NCBI GenBank assembly: GCA_002429385.1
Contig: DIZL01000052.1
Location: 35,827 to 99,826, forward strand
Direction: 5' to 3'
Source of the DNA: Prolixibacteraceae bacterium UBA6029
GTDB lineage: Bacteria > Bacteroidota > Bacteroidia > Bacteroidales > Prolixibacteraceae
DNA: 64,000 bases
Each line of letters starts with the position of its first letter. Position 1 is the first letter of the stretch. Both the position numbers and the translations under genes were made by a program. The notes under the pieces are model-generated. The model had not been told where the DNA came from. It was given only the letters and a program-made list of their open reading frames with translations, and made no database searches. This document shows positions 19,445-27,270 of this stretch, piece after piece.

Positions 19445-20470
19445 ATGACAACTAAAGACGACAGAAAAATTTGCTTTGTAATCTCTCCAATTGGAGAAGA
19501 AGGCTCTGACACTAGAGAACGTTCAGACCAAATTTTAAAACATATTATAACTGGCCCAGTTGAACAATTAGGCTATACCGTTATTCGTGCAGACAAAATT
19601 TCAGAACCAGGAATAATTACAACACAAATAATAGAACATATCGTTGACGCTGAACTTGTAATAGCAGACCTGACAGATAAAAATCCAAATGTTTTTTATG
19701 AATTAGCTATAAGACACGCTATTAGAAAGCCTTTGGTTCAAATGATTAAGAAAGGTGAAGTTATTCCTTTTGATGTTGCTGCGACAAGAATTATACAATT
19801 TGACTTGCACAATCTTGACAGTGTTGCATCAGCCAAAGAAGAAATTCAATCTCAGATAAAGTCCTTAGAAGCAGGAAATAGTGAAGTTCATAATCCGATT
19901 TCAGTTTCTTTAGACCTAAAAGTATTAAAAGAAAGCGGCAACATTGAAGAACGTTCGCTAGCAGATATAGTCGAGGCAATTTCTGATTTAAGGCTTGCTG
20001 TAACATCTGCCGACAAAGGAACAGTATCTGCAAAATTTATGGAAGAATTAAAAATGATGTTAGATTCACTACCTTCAAAAATTGAAAACAGAATTGACCC
20101 AGACAGAAGAAGGAAAAGAAGATTTCATCCAATGATGTTTGAGGATATGATGAATTTGGAAATGAAATTTGAAGACCCAAATATCAGTTTCCTTATGATG
20201 ATAAGTTTTTTCAAAGAAGACTTACCTTGGATTTACGAAATTGGACTTGAAACGTACCGAAATTTAAAATCCGCAAAATCAAAACTCGAAAGGCAAAAAC
20301 TTGTAGAAACATTTGATAGAGCATTAGAAATGGTTGGTCATCCAATGTTTAGAGAAATGTTTGGTGACTCAAAGGAAATATATATGTATAGCAAGGATAT
20401 AAGACATATTATGCATCGCTATTTGGACAGATTTTTAAACGAGGAAATTCCAAATAACAGTAAAAAATAA
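19445..20470 (+). CDS. TIR/NDT-like nucleotide-sensing or NADase-type protein
   Basis: A 341-residue cytosolic protein. The N-terminal ~120 residues (CFVISPIGEEGSDTRERSD, GYTVIRADKISEPG, DAELVIADLTDKNPNVFYELAIRHA) form the flavodoxin-like fold shared by nucleoside 2-deoxyribosyltransferases and TIR-related domains. The ADLTDxNPNVFYELxxRHA stretch is the conserved catalytic-pocket region. Such domains are common in prokaryotic conflict systems as NAD- or nucleotide-processing effectors or sensors. The C-terminal ~200 residues are helical and Met/Arg-rich (RRRKRRFHPMMFEDMM) with no family I recognise. An attC-like repeat lies 20 bases downstream, so it may be a cassette gene. Confidence 0.62.
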   Translation: MTTKDDRKICFVISPIGEEGSDTRERSDQILKHIITGPVEQLGYTVIRADKISEPGIITTQIIEHIVDAELVIADLTDKNPNVFYELAIRHAIRKPLVQMIKKGEVIPFDVAATRIIQFDLHNLDSVASAKEEIQSQIKSLEAGNSEVHNPISVSLDLKVLKESGNIEERSLADIVEAISDLRLAVTSADKGTVSAKFMEELKMMLDSLPSKIENRIDPDRRRKRRFHPMMFEDMMNLEMKFEDPNISFLMMISFFKEDLPWIYEIGLETYRNLKSAKSKLERQKLVETFDRALEMVGHPMFREMFGDSKEIYMYSKDIRHIMHRYLDRFLNEEIPNNSKK

Positions 20471-20490
20471 ATGAAAGACCGAAGGGCAGC

Positions 20491-20623
20491 CTATAACAGC
20501 AAAATATCCGCAAGCCAGGTTTCGTTGCTTCGTTGAAAGGAAAATAATAAATTGAAATGCAATACTTCGTAGGAAGTTCATCGGGAAAATTCCATCCTGC
20601 GTGTATTTGCGAGACGTTAGCAG
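20491..20623. repeat. attC-like intergenic repeat, copy 1
   Basis: It opens TATAACAGC and closes GACGTTAGCAG, with partly complementary ends (TAAC...AAATA...CGCA against TGCG...TATTT...GTTA). The central block TACTTCGTAGGAAGTTCATCG recurs at 23006-23150 and 62345-62482. The layout, core-site-like ends around an imperfect palindrome between accessory genes in one orientation, resembles integron attC sites. Confidence 0.6.
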
Positions 20624-20658
20624 TCAGTTTAAAAATTACATCGCATATATAAACAACC

Positions 20659-21906
20659 ATGGAAAAAAGAACAGAAGGCGCTTGGCTTATTAATCACACA
20701 AAAAAATTATTTGACGTTAAAGGGGCACAGGATTTTGAGGATATTGAACTTGCTGGGAAATGCGGAGTATTTCTCTCAAATCTTGCTGCATCTGACGAGC
20801 AAAGCGATTTGAATAGTGATAAAGTATCTTCTATTGCAAAAGTCTCAAACATAAAAAAAACAGAGATAGAAACAATCAAGAGTAAATTACAGGAGGCTAG
20901 ACTAATTGAATCAGGTAAAAATGGTTCTTTATCAGTTTTAGGGATAACTACGTCGATGGTACTAACTCATACGTCAGATATTTTTTCGAACTGCAATCCC
21001 ACAAACTATCAAAGAGCAGCAATAGAATTATCCGATAATATTTCAGATCTTCCAAAAGGAGAAAAGATTCTATCCGAATACATATCTGATAGCCATAAAC
21101 TTTCTAAATCGGAAACGAGTGATTTGTTTTTACAATCTGAGGGAATTGGATTTATTGACTATGAAAAATTGGAAGATGGTTCAAAATTTTATTTTAACGG
21201 CAATTTATTTAGGCGAGAAGGCGTTGAAAAAACAAACGCAGTGTTAAGTTCTCTTAAATTTGATGAAACAAATAAAATTACTGAGTTAGATGCTTTATTA
21301 ACATCTAAAGGTTGTATAACACTTGAAAGCGCAAAATTAATTATAGGGGAACAATTACTATCTAAATTACAATCTATTGGTATGTATGATTTTAATGACG
21401 TAAGTAATTCAAGAGAGGTTAAAACTTTTGTGACAAAGCCTGCGGCATTTTCAAAATATGGCAATCCATTTGAAGAAGACGCATTAGACCTTGCTAAAGC
21501 ATTTGTTGCCTCACTTTATTATGGAATGAATTTTAGTTCCCCAACAAGAGGAAAAATCACTATGCTTAGTGCGTTGATGAGAAAGCTTGTAAATGGTTAT
21601 GAAGTTGGACCAGCACCAGCGATAGGAGAAGATTATAAATTGCTCGAATTAAAACGTGTCATTCAAATAAGACCAGAAGGAGGAAAGTATTATATGAAGC
21701 TATTAAAAAAAGATATAGGTGCTTTAGCAATGCAAGTATTAGAATTTGGAGACACTACTGAACATACATTTAGCGGCTCAAATATATACGCTGGAAGTAT
21801 TACAAATTATGTTGGGCCGGAAGAAAAGAGATATATAAATAGAAAAACACAAAGTCCACAATCGAAACAATCAGTTGCTGAACTAATAAGAACATTTAGA
21901 GGATAA
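20659..21906 (+). CDS. Unrecognised 415-residue protein, first gene of a two-gene unit
   Basis: I do not recognise the family. The sequence is soluble, mixed alpha/beta, with no signal peptide or membrane segment. Repeated short helical stretches (SSIAKVSNIKKTEIETIKSKLQEARLIES; ELDALLTSKGCITLESAKLIIGEQLLSKL) read like winged-helix modules. A C-terminal beta segment follows (IQIRPEGGKYYMKLL, ALAMQVLEFGD). Its stop overlaps the start of the next gene by one base (TAATG), so the two are coupled. The next gene carries a nuclease motif. Flanking attC-like repeats suggest the pair moved as a unit. A defence or toxin-like role is an inference only. Confidence 0.6.
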   Translation: MEKRTEGAWLINHTKKLFDVKGAQDFEDIELAGKCGVFLSNLAASDEQSDLNSDKVSSIAKVSNIKKTEIETIKSKLQEARLIESGKNGSLSVLGITTSMVLTHTSDIFSNCNPTNYQRAAIELSDNISDLPKGEKILSEYISDSHKLSKSETSDLFLQSEGIGFIDYEKLEDGSKFYFNGNLFRREGVEKTNAVLSSLKFDETNKITELDALLTSKGCITLESAKLIIGEQLLSKLQSIGMYDFNDVSNSREVKTFVTKPAAFSKYGNPFEEDALDLAKAFVASLYYGMNFSSPTRGKITMLSALMRKLVNGYEVGPAPAIGEDYKLLELKRVIQIRPEGGKYYMKLLKKDIGALAMQVLEFGDTTEHTFSGSNIYAGSITNYVGPEEKRYINRKTQSPQSKQSVAELIRTFRG

Positions 21907-22970
21907 TGGAAAACAAGACAACTTTATTTAAAGGTGAATTAATGGAGGAACTACTTCGTAGCTACTTTCTTAATTTAGGATATTATGTTGTAAGAGGAGT
22001 GAAATTCAAATATGAAGGAGTGGACATTACAGATGTTGACCTTTATTTGTACGGTCGTAGCTCCAGTCTTTCAAGACAAAGGATTAATGTAGATATAAAG
22101 AACAAGAAAACTCCACAGGCATTTGAAAGAATCTTATGGGCTAATGGGCTAATGAAATTACTTAATTTCAACTCTTGTATTGTTGCAACAACAGACCAAA
22201 GACCTTTAATTCATACATTTGGACAGCTACATAACACAATTATTTTAGATGGTGCATTTTTAGCAAAAATACGCATCAATACTTTCCCAGACAGATTAGC
22301 AGAAGAAGACTTATTATCAAAATTCTCAACACACAAAAGCTATAAAACATTTGGCAATAAGGATTGGAGGTTTATATATGAAACTTCAAAGACTAAGTTA
22401 TTGAGTGAGCAAGATTTTTCAGGTTTCAACTCAACGCTTTTCAACTTAATTTATTTTATTGAAAAAATATTAACGGATGAACAAAAACGAGAGGATGCTA
22501 CAAGAATGTTATATATATTATTATCCCATCTTCTAATAATTATTGATTTCATTGCTAAGGACTATGCTTTTCTTGACACTTTAGACAAAGAAAAAAAATT
22601 ATCGGATGGTTTTAAATTTGGAAATCTTGGTAAAGATGGTGTCGATAAAATTATATCAATGGCGGTTCAGATTTCAGGTAATAAGTCAGCAAATTCTTTC
22701 TTAAAGTCATTAGAGAGCATCCCAACAGGTATATTAAAAGATTTTTTCAGCAAAAATGAAACCATTAAAAATCTTTATTATTGGTCAAAGGAATTTGAAG
22801 CCATAGGGTTCAAAAAAACCTTTGTTAATCCCGACTTAATTGAAGTTCCACTCAAAGGTGTAATCTCAGTGATACTGGATTTTGCAAAAATCGAAAGAAG
22901 AAAATTCTTTGACATATATCCTAAATCTCCATTACCTATTATTACACCTATAGTAGATGAAAAAAAGTAG
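21906..22970 (+). CDS. PD-(D/E)xK nuclease-like protein, second gene of a two-gene unit
   Basis: A 354-residue protein. Residues ~8-90 fit a restriction-endonuclease-like fold: acidic helix GELMEELLRSYFLNLGYYVV (Glu14/15), strand GVDITDVDLYLYG (Asp43/Asp45), then INVDIKNKK (Asp63-x-Lys65), giving E...D...DxK. The following ILWANGLMKLLNFNSCIVAT completes a typical core. The remainder is alpha-helical (hydrophobic LYILLSHLLIIIDFIAK near 200) with no known domain. Translation is coupled to the preceding gene. The pattern suggests a nucleic-acid-cutting effector with a partner of unknown function. Confidence 0.62.
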   Translation: MENKTTLFKGELMEELLRSYFLNLGYYVVRGVKFKYEGVDITDVDLYLYGRSSSLSRQRINVDIKNKKTPQAFERILWANGLMKLLNFNSCIVATTDQRPLIHTFGQLHNTIILDGAFLAKIRINTFPDRLAEEDLLSKFSTHKSYKTFGNKDWRFIYETSKTKLLSEQDFSGFNSTLFNLIYFIEKILTDEQKREDATRMLYILLSHLLIIIDFIAKDYAFLDTLDKEKKLSDGFKFGNLGKDGVDKIISMAVQISGNKSANSFLKSLESIPTGILKDFFSKNETIKNLYYWSKEFEAIGFKKTFVNPDLIEVPLKGVISVILDFAKIERRKFFDIYPKSPLPIITPIVDEKK

Positions 22971-23005
22971 CATAGTCAATCACTGGACGGACTAAAAACC
23001 GAACC

Positions 23006-23150
23006 GCTAACAGCAAAATACCCGCAAGTCGGATTTCAGTGCTTCATTGACAGAAAATTAATAAATTGAAAAGCAGTACTTCATAGGAAGTTCATCGGGA
23101 AACTCCCAGTGGCTCATGCAGATTGGCAATCTGCAACTTTTATTTGCGGA
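23006..23150. repeat. attC-like intergenic repeat, copy 2 (3' part replaced)
   Basis: It begins GCTAACAGCAAAATACCCGCAAG and shares AAATTGAAAAGCAGTACTTC plus GGAAGTTCATCGGGAAA with copy 1. The 3' third is replaced by a GCAGATTGGCAATCTGC palindrome block before TTTGCGGA. The full gap 22971-23522 holds this repeat, then the archaemetzincin 3' fragment at 23271-23394, then AT-rich promoter-like sequence. Confidence 0.55.
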
Positions 23151-23270
23151 TCTTTGATTCATTTTTGTTTGAAGGTTCCTGATCAGGAAGCAAGGGAATC
23201 TTCTAATGAAGCATAAATGATGATCAACCAATCGAATGATCTAATTTTTACCTTACAAACCGGTTAAAAA

Positions 23271-23394
23271 AATATACTCGTCCCGACATTTATTACAGAG
23301 GTTTTGGTTTTTCTGATCTATATCTTCAACAGACGTACCCGAACGCATGACACAAGTCGGATTTGGACAATGGATCAGGCCAAAGGTATGTTCA
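23271..23394 (-). pseudogene. Duplicated 3' end of the archaemetzincin gene
   Basis: Bases 23271-23390 match 25381-25500 without gaps at 107 of 120 positions by my count. On the minus strand the fragment still reads HTFGLIHCPNPTCVM and NLCNKCRDEYI, the C-terminal zinc-binding part of the intact archaemetzincin, then ends differently. No N-terminal part is present. The two copies bracket the ApaLI-like restriction-modification genes. Confidence 0.85.
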
Positions 23395-23522
23395 AAAAAT
23401 CAATAGGAAAGCTACCTTTACGATACCGAATTTCGACAATTTCAAATGTCTTTTGAACATTATCCCTAATTTAAAATAGCTCAAATATTGTATCTTTACA
23501 ATCAGAATATTAAACAGGTAGA

Positions 23523-24158
23523 ATGGACGAATTAAAACAGAATATCAAAAATTTAGCTGAGATTTATTCTGCTAACCTAAGAGGCAAAATTGAAGCTCGA
23601 AAAGAGGAAATGAAAGCTGATGACAATTCTCATTATTTAATTTATCGGGTTTTAGGTATTGCGACACAAGAAGGTCAGCTTATTGATGCTTACCAAAATA
23701 CAGGACGTTTTCTTTATAAATATGCAGGTTCTTTCCTGGAAGAATCAGCCACTTTGTGTTTTAACTACAAATTTCCGGAGGGGATAAAAACCAAAGTTGA
23801 GAATACTATCGGACAAAGACCTAAAACATTTGAAATTGATTTTTTAAATGGAAATGATGCTTTAGAAGTTAAGTGGAGAGATGCTACAACTGATAGCGAC
23901 CATATCACAAAAGAACATACAAGAGTTCAGGTAATTAAGGCACATGGCTATAAGCCGGTTAGAGTAATGTTTTATTATCCTCAAAGAGAACAAGCTATAA
24001 GAATTCAATCAACACTGAAAACGCTGTATGCAGGTATTGACGGAGAATACTATGGTGGTGACGAAGCCTGGAATTATTTACTCCAATATACTGGTGTTGA
24101 CTTGAAAGCTATACTCATAGAGATTGCGAACGAAAGAACTCCCGAAAATGGAAACTAA
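23523..24158 (+). CDS. ApaLI-like type II restriction endonuclease
   Basis: A 211-residue protein resembling the ApaLI family, whose founding member cuts GTGCAC. The PD-(D/E)xK centre is visible as FEIDFLNGNDALEVKW: Asp106, Glu115, Lys117. Family-typical segments are NTGRFLYKYAGSFLEE, IGQRPKTFEID, DSDHITKEHTRVQVIK and YKPVRVMFYYPQREQAI. It is followed by its methyltransferase, whose start overlaps this stop by 11 bases. Specificity cannot be read directly; GTGCAC is a guess from family membership. Confidence 0.8.
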   Translation: MDELKQNIKNLAEIYSANLRGKIEARKEEMKADDNSHYLIYRVLGIATQEGQLIDAYQNTGRFLYKYAGSFLEESATLCFNYKFPEGIKTKVENTIGQRPKTFEIDFLNGNDALEVKWRDATTDSDHITKEHTRVQVIKAHGYKPVRVMFYYPQREQAIRIQSTLKTLYAGIDGEYYGGDEAWNYLLQYTGVDLKAILIEIANERTPENGN

Positions 24159-25368
24159 CAAAATAGTCCACGGCAATTGCATAGAAAAATTGAAAGAAAT
24201 TAATGCAGATCAAGTCGATTTAATCTATTTCGACCCTCCTTTTTTTACGCAAAAAAAACATTCACTTTCAAATCGCACGAATTCTAAAACTTATGAATTT
24301 GAAGATAAATATGAATCAATTGATGAGTATTTATTACTTATTGAAAATGCGTTGATTCAATGTAAGCGAGTTTTAAAAAGCACCGGAAGTGTTTTTTTGC
24401 ATTGCGATAAAACAGCATCACATTATATTAGAACTGTATTAGATAAAGTTTTGGGCAGCGAGAATTTTCAAAGTGAAATTATATGGTCATATAAACGTTG
24501 GTCCAACTCAAAAAAAGGTCTGCTAAACTCACATCAAATCATTTTCTTTTACTCTAAAACAGTTGATTTTAAATTTAATACACTCTACACTAACTACTCG
24601 GCCACAACAAATCTAGACCAAATTTTACAAGACAGAGAACGAAATGAAAATGGGAAATCTGCATATAAAAAAGATGAAAAAGGCAATATTCTACTTGGAA
24701 AAGAAAAAAAAGGTGTGCCACTTTCTGATGTTTGGGAAATTCCATTTTTAAATCCTAAGGCAAAAGAAAGAACGGGTTACCCTACCCAGAAACCTGTATT
24801 ACTTCTCAACCAAATTTTAAATATTGCTACCGACGAAGGCGATTTGGTTTTAGATCCTTTCTGTGGAAGCGGAACTACTTGTGTTTCTGCAAAATTACTT
24901 AAGAGAGACTTTATCGGCATTGATATATCAAAAGAGGCCGTTGAGTTAGCTAATTCGCGTCTTGAAGAAATGATAATTACCGAGTCAGCTTTATTAAATA
25001 AGGGTGCAGATGAATATATTGAGAAAACTGAGAGAGAATTGGCAATTCTGGAAGAAATAAATGCTTTTCCTGTTCAGCGAAACTTGGGAATTGATGGTTT
25101 CATGAAAGAACATTATAATGGAATGCCAGTTCCGGTAAAAATTCAATCTGAAAATGAAACACTCGAAGATGCCATAGAAAAGTTAGAGAAAGCATCAATC
25201 GGGAAAAATTATGCTTTGAAAATAGTAATTCAAACAAAAGAATCAAAAACAAACCGACTCTTTGATTTTCATTCAGATGTTGAAATAATAAAATCACTTG
25301 AACTTCAAACAAAAGAACTTACTAAAAGAACTCACAAAAATAAGGACACTTTACAAAGATTGGGATAA
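24148..25368 (+). CDS. Site-specific DNA methyltransferase of the ApaLI-like system
   Basis: About 406 residues from ATG 24148; a TTG at 24124 would extend it upstream. It has the beta-class order of amino-methyltransferase motifs: DPPF (~29-32) near the N-terminus as the catalytic motif, and the AdoMet-binding LVLDPFCGSGTTC with FIGIDIS later. It modifies adenine N6 or cytosine N4 in the site cut by the upstream endonuclease, so protecting host DNA. The C-terminal ~130 residues are helical and charged. Its 3' end overlaps the convergent archaemetzincin gene by 18 bases, a consequence of the insertion discussed in the findings. Confidence 0.88.
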   Translation: METNKIVHGNCIEKLKEINADQVDLIYFDPPFFTQKKHSLSNRTNSKTYEFEDKYESIDEYLLLIENALIQCKRVLKSTGSVFLHCDKTASHYIRTVLDKVLGSENFQSEIIWSYKRWSNSKKGLLNSHQIIFFYSKTVDFKFNTLYTNYSATTNLDQILQDRERNENGKSAYKKDEKGNILLGKEKKGVPLSDVWEIPFLNPKAKERTGYPTQKPVLLLNQILNIATDEGDLVLDPFCGSGTTCVSAKLLKRDFIGIDISKEAVELANSRLEEMIITESALLNKGADEYIEKTERELAILEEINAFPVQRNLGIDGFMKEHYNGMPVPVKIQSENETLEDAIEKLEKASIGKNYALKIVIQTKESKTNRLFDFHSDVEIIKSLELQTKELTKRTHKNKDTLQRLG

Positions 25369-25905
25369 AGTTGATTGGGAAATATACTCGTCCCGGCAAC
25401 TATTACAGAGATTTTGGTTTTTCTGATCAATGTCTTCAACATAGGTGCTCGAACGCATGACACAAGTTGGATTTGGACAATGGATCAAACCAAAGGTATG
25501 TCCAAGTTCATGAATTACTTCTTTCGTGCAACGCTCAGACAAGAACCTGTCACCTCCAATTATTCCATAACGCTTATTGCTTAACCTGTAAATTGAGGCA
25601 ATACCGGAACTTCCACCTAAATAAGCCTGGCCGAAAATAAAGGTAAGAATAGGAATAAAGAGATCAACGTTGAATAATCCGAGTGTTTTCAGTGAATCTG
25701 GAATCGCCAGGCTATCAATAACTTTCAACAATGCATTCCCATTGTATTGTCTTCGGGTTGGATCATAAAATTCACTTAAATCCAAATGTCCTTCTCTGAT
25801 CGATACGGAACACTGAAATTCCTGAATTACAGCTTCAGCAGTCTTTTCAAGAATATCTTTCTCGAAATAGCCATAGGAAATTAAGGTAATGTTTGGCAGA
25901 CTCAT
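25351..25905 (-). CDS. amzA: Archaemetzincin family zinc metallopeptidase (M54)
   Basis: A 184-residue protein with the full archaemetzincin signature. HELGHTFGLIHC (His132, Glu133, His136, His142) binds the catalytic zinc, and Cys143, Cys148 (CVM), Cys167 and Cys170 (CNSC) bind the second, structural zinc. Bacterial members have poorly known substrates. It starts six bases after the sigma-54 regulator gene, so it probably shares that operon. The last ~9 residues (SQSTLSQSL) read into the 3' end of the convergent methyltransferase gene. The displaced fragment at 23271-23394 ends differently, so this tail was probably created by the insertion. Confidence 0.92.
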   Translation of the reverse strand: MSLPNITLISYGYFEKDILEKTAEAVIQEFQCSVSIREGHLDLSEFYDPTRRQYNGNALLKVIDSLAIPDSLKTLGLFNVDLFIPILTFIFGQAYLGGSSGIASIYRLSNKRYGIIGGDRFLSERCTKEVIHELGHTFGLIHCPNPTCVMRSSTYVEDIDQKNQNLCNSCRDEYISQSTLSQSL

Positions 25906-25911
25906 TTTGCA

Positions 25912-27258
25912 CTAACGTTGATCTGCAAGTTTCAAATCGTATTTCTTGATTTTATTGTAGAGTGTTACCCGGTCAACTTTTAGCGCTTTTGCGGTGCGGG
26001 AAATATTCCAGTTGTATTTATTGAGGATCTGCAAAACAAAAGCTTTTTCAAAATCATCCAGACTTTCAGCTGAACTGCTTACAAATGTTTTTTCCAACGG
26101 AAGATCCTGCAGACCTATTTTCTTGCCATTTCCAACGACTATGGCGCGTTCAATCATGTTTTCAAGTTCACGTATGTTTCCGGGAAAATTAAACTCCTGA
26201 ATCCGTTTTAAGGCCCCTGTATCAATTGTTGCAGGCGGTTTATTCATCGAGGTGCAATACTTCTTGATAAAGTAATCAACAAGCGATGGAATATCCTCCT
26301 TGCGATCACGCAGAGGTGGAATTTGTATGGTTACCACATTTAACCGGTAAAAAAGATCTTCCCTGAAGGTTCCTTTTTCAACCATACTTTTCAGATCCTT
26401 GTTTGTGGCACAAATTACCCTGAAGTCCGAACTGATCTCCTTATTCCCTCCAACCCGCATAAAGGTTTTTGATTCCAAAACACGCAATAGTTCTACCTGC
26501 ATTTTAGTTGAAATTGTTGCTATTTCATCCAGAAAGATTGAACCACTGTCGGCCATTTCAAACCTTCCTTTACGATTATACATCGCGCCGGTAAAAGCGC
26601 CTTTTTCATGGCCAAACAATTCACTTTCCAGAAGGCTTTCAGTCAAGGCTCCGCAATGAACACTTACAAAAGGAAAATATTTACGTGGGGAATTGGCATG
26701 TATAGCCCGTGCGACAAGTTCTTTACCTGTGCCGCTTTCTCCGGTTATAATGACTGAGGAATTTGTTTGTGCAACGCTCTCAATCTCCCGGAGAACATCT
26801 TTCATCGCTTCACTTTTTCCGATAAGGTCCTCCACATTTTCCAATGAAATCACTTTTTTCTTCAGATTTTCATTCTCGTCGGATAACGAAATCTGTTTGG
26901 TAGCGTTACGGATTAAGTGAGTTAAATCATCGGGATCAAAAGGTTTGGTCACATAATCGTATGCTCCATCTTTCAGGGCCTTGACTGCTGTATCAACGGT
27001 GGCAAAAGCAGTCATAACAATGACGATAGAATCTGGTTTAATTGATTTTATCCTTCTGAGCATTTCCAATCCGTCCATTCCGGGCATTTTAATATCGGCC
27101 AGGATAATGTCAAACTGATCGGATTCAAGAATCGTCAATGCCTTTTTTGCATTCTCAGCGCAGGCAACACGAAAACCGTCTTCAATAAACCAATTGTATA
27201 ACGAATCTCTTACCGATTCTTCATCGTCAACAATCAATATGGATATCTTTTTCGCCAT
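25912..27258 (-). CDS. Sigma-54-dependent NtrC-family response regulator
   Basis: A 448-residue three-domain activator. The receiver (1-120) has acidic pocket Asp11/Asp12, phospho-acceptor Asp55 (ILADIKMPG), Thr83 and Lys105. The AAA+ domain (~140-370) has Walker A GESGTGKE (173-180), the sigma-54 contact loop GAFTGA (220-225) and Walker B SIFLDEI. The C-terminal Fis-type helix-turn-helix reads NISRTAKALKVDRVTLYNKI. It follows the kinase gene by 12 bases, so the two form a cognate pair. The sigma-54 promoter at 34584-34599 upstream of the redox operon is the obvious local target. Confidence 0.95.
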   Translation of the reverse strand: MAKKISILIVDDEESVRDSLYNWFIEDGFRVACAENAKKALTILESDQFDIILADIKMPGMDGLEMLRRIKSIKPDSIVIVMTAFATVDTAVKALKDGAYDYVTKPFDPDDLTHLIRNATKQISLSDENENLKKKVISLENVEDLIGKSEAMKDVLREIESVAQTNSSVIITGESGTGKELVARAIHANSPRKYFPFVSVHCGALTESLLESELFGHEKGAFTGAMYNRKGRFEMADSGSIFLDEIATISTKMQVELLRVLESKTFMRVGGNKEISSDFRVICATNKDLKSMVEKGTFREDLFYRLNVVTIQIPPLRDRKEDIPSLVDYFIKKYCTSMNKPPATIDTGALKRIQEFNFPGNIRELENMIERAIVVGNGKKIGLQDLPLEKTFVSSSAESLDDFEKAFVLQILNKYNWNISRTAKALKVDRVTLYNKIKKYDLKLADQR

Positions 27259-27270
27259 TTTCTATTCTCC

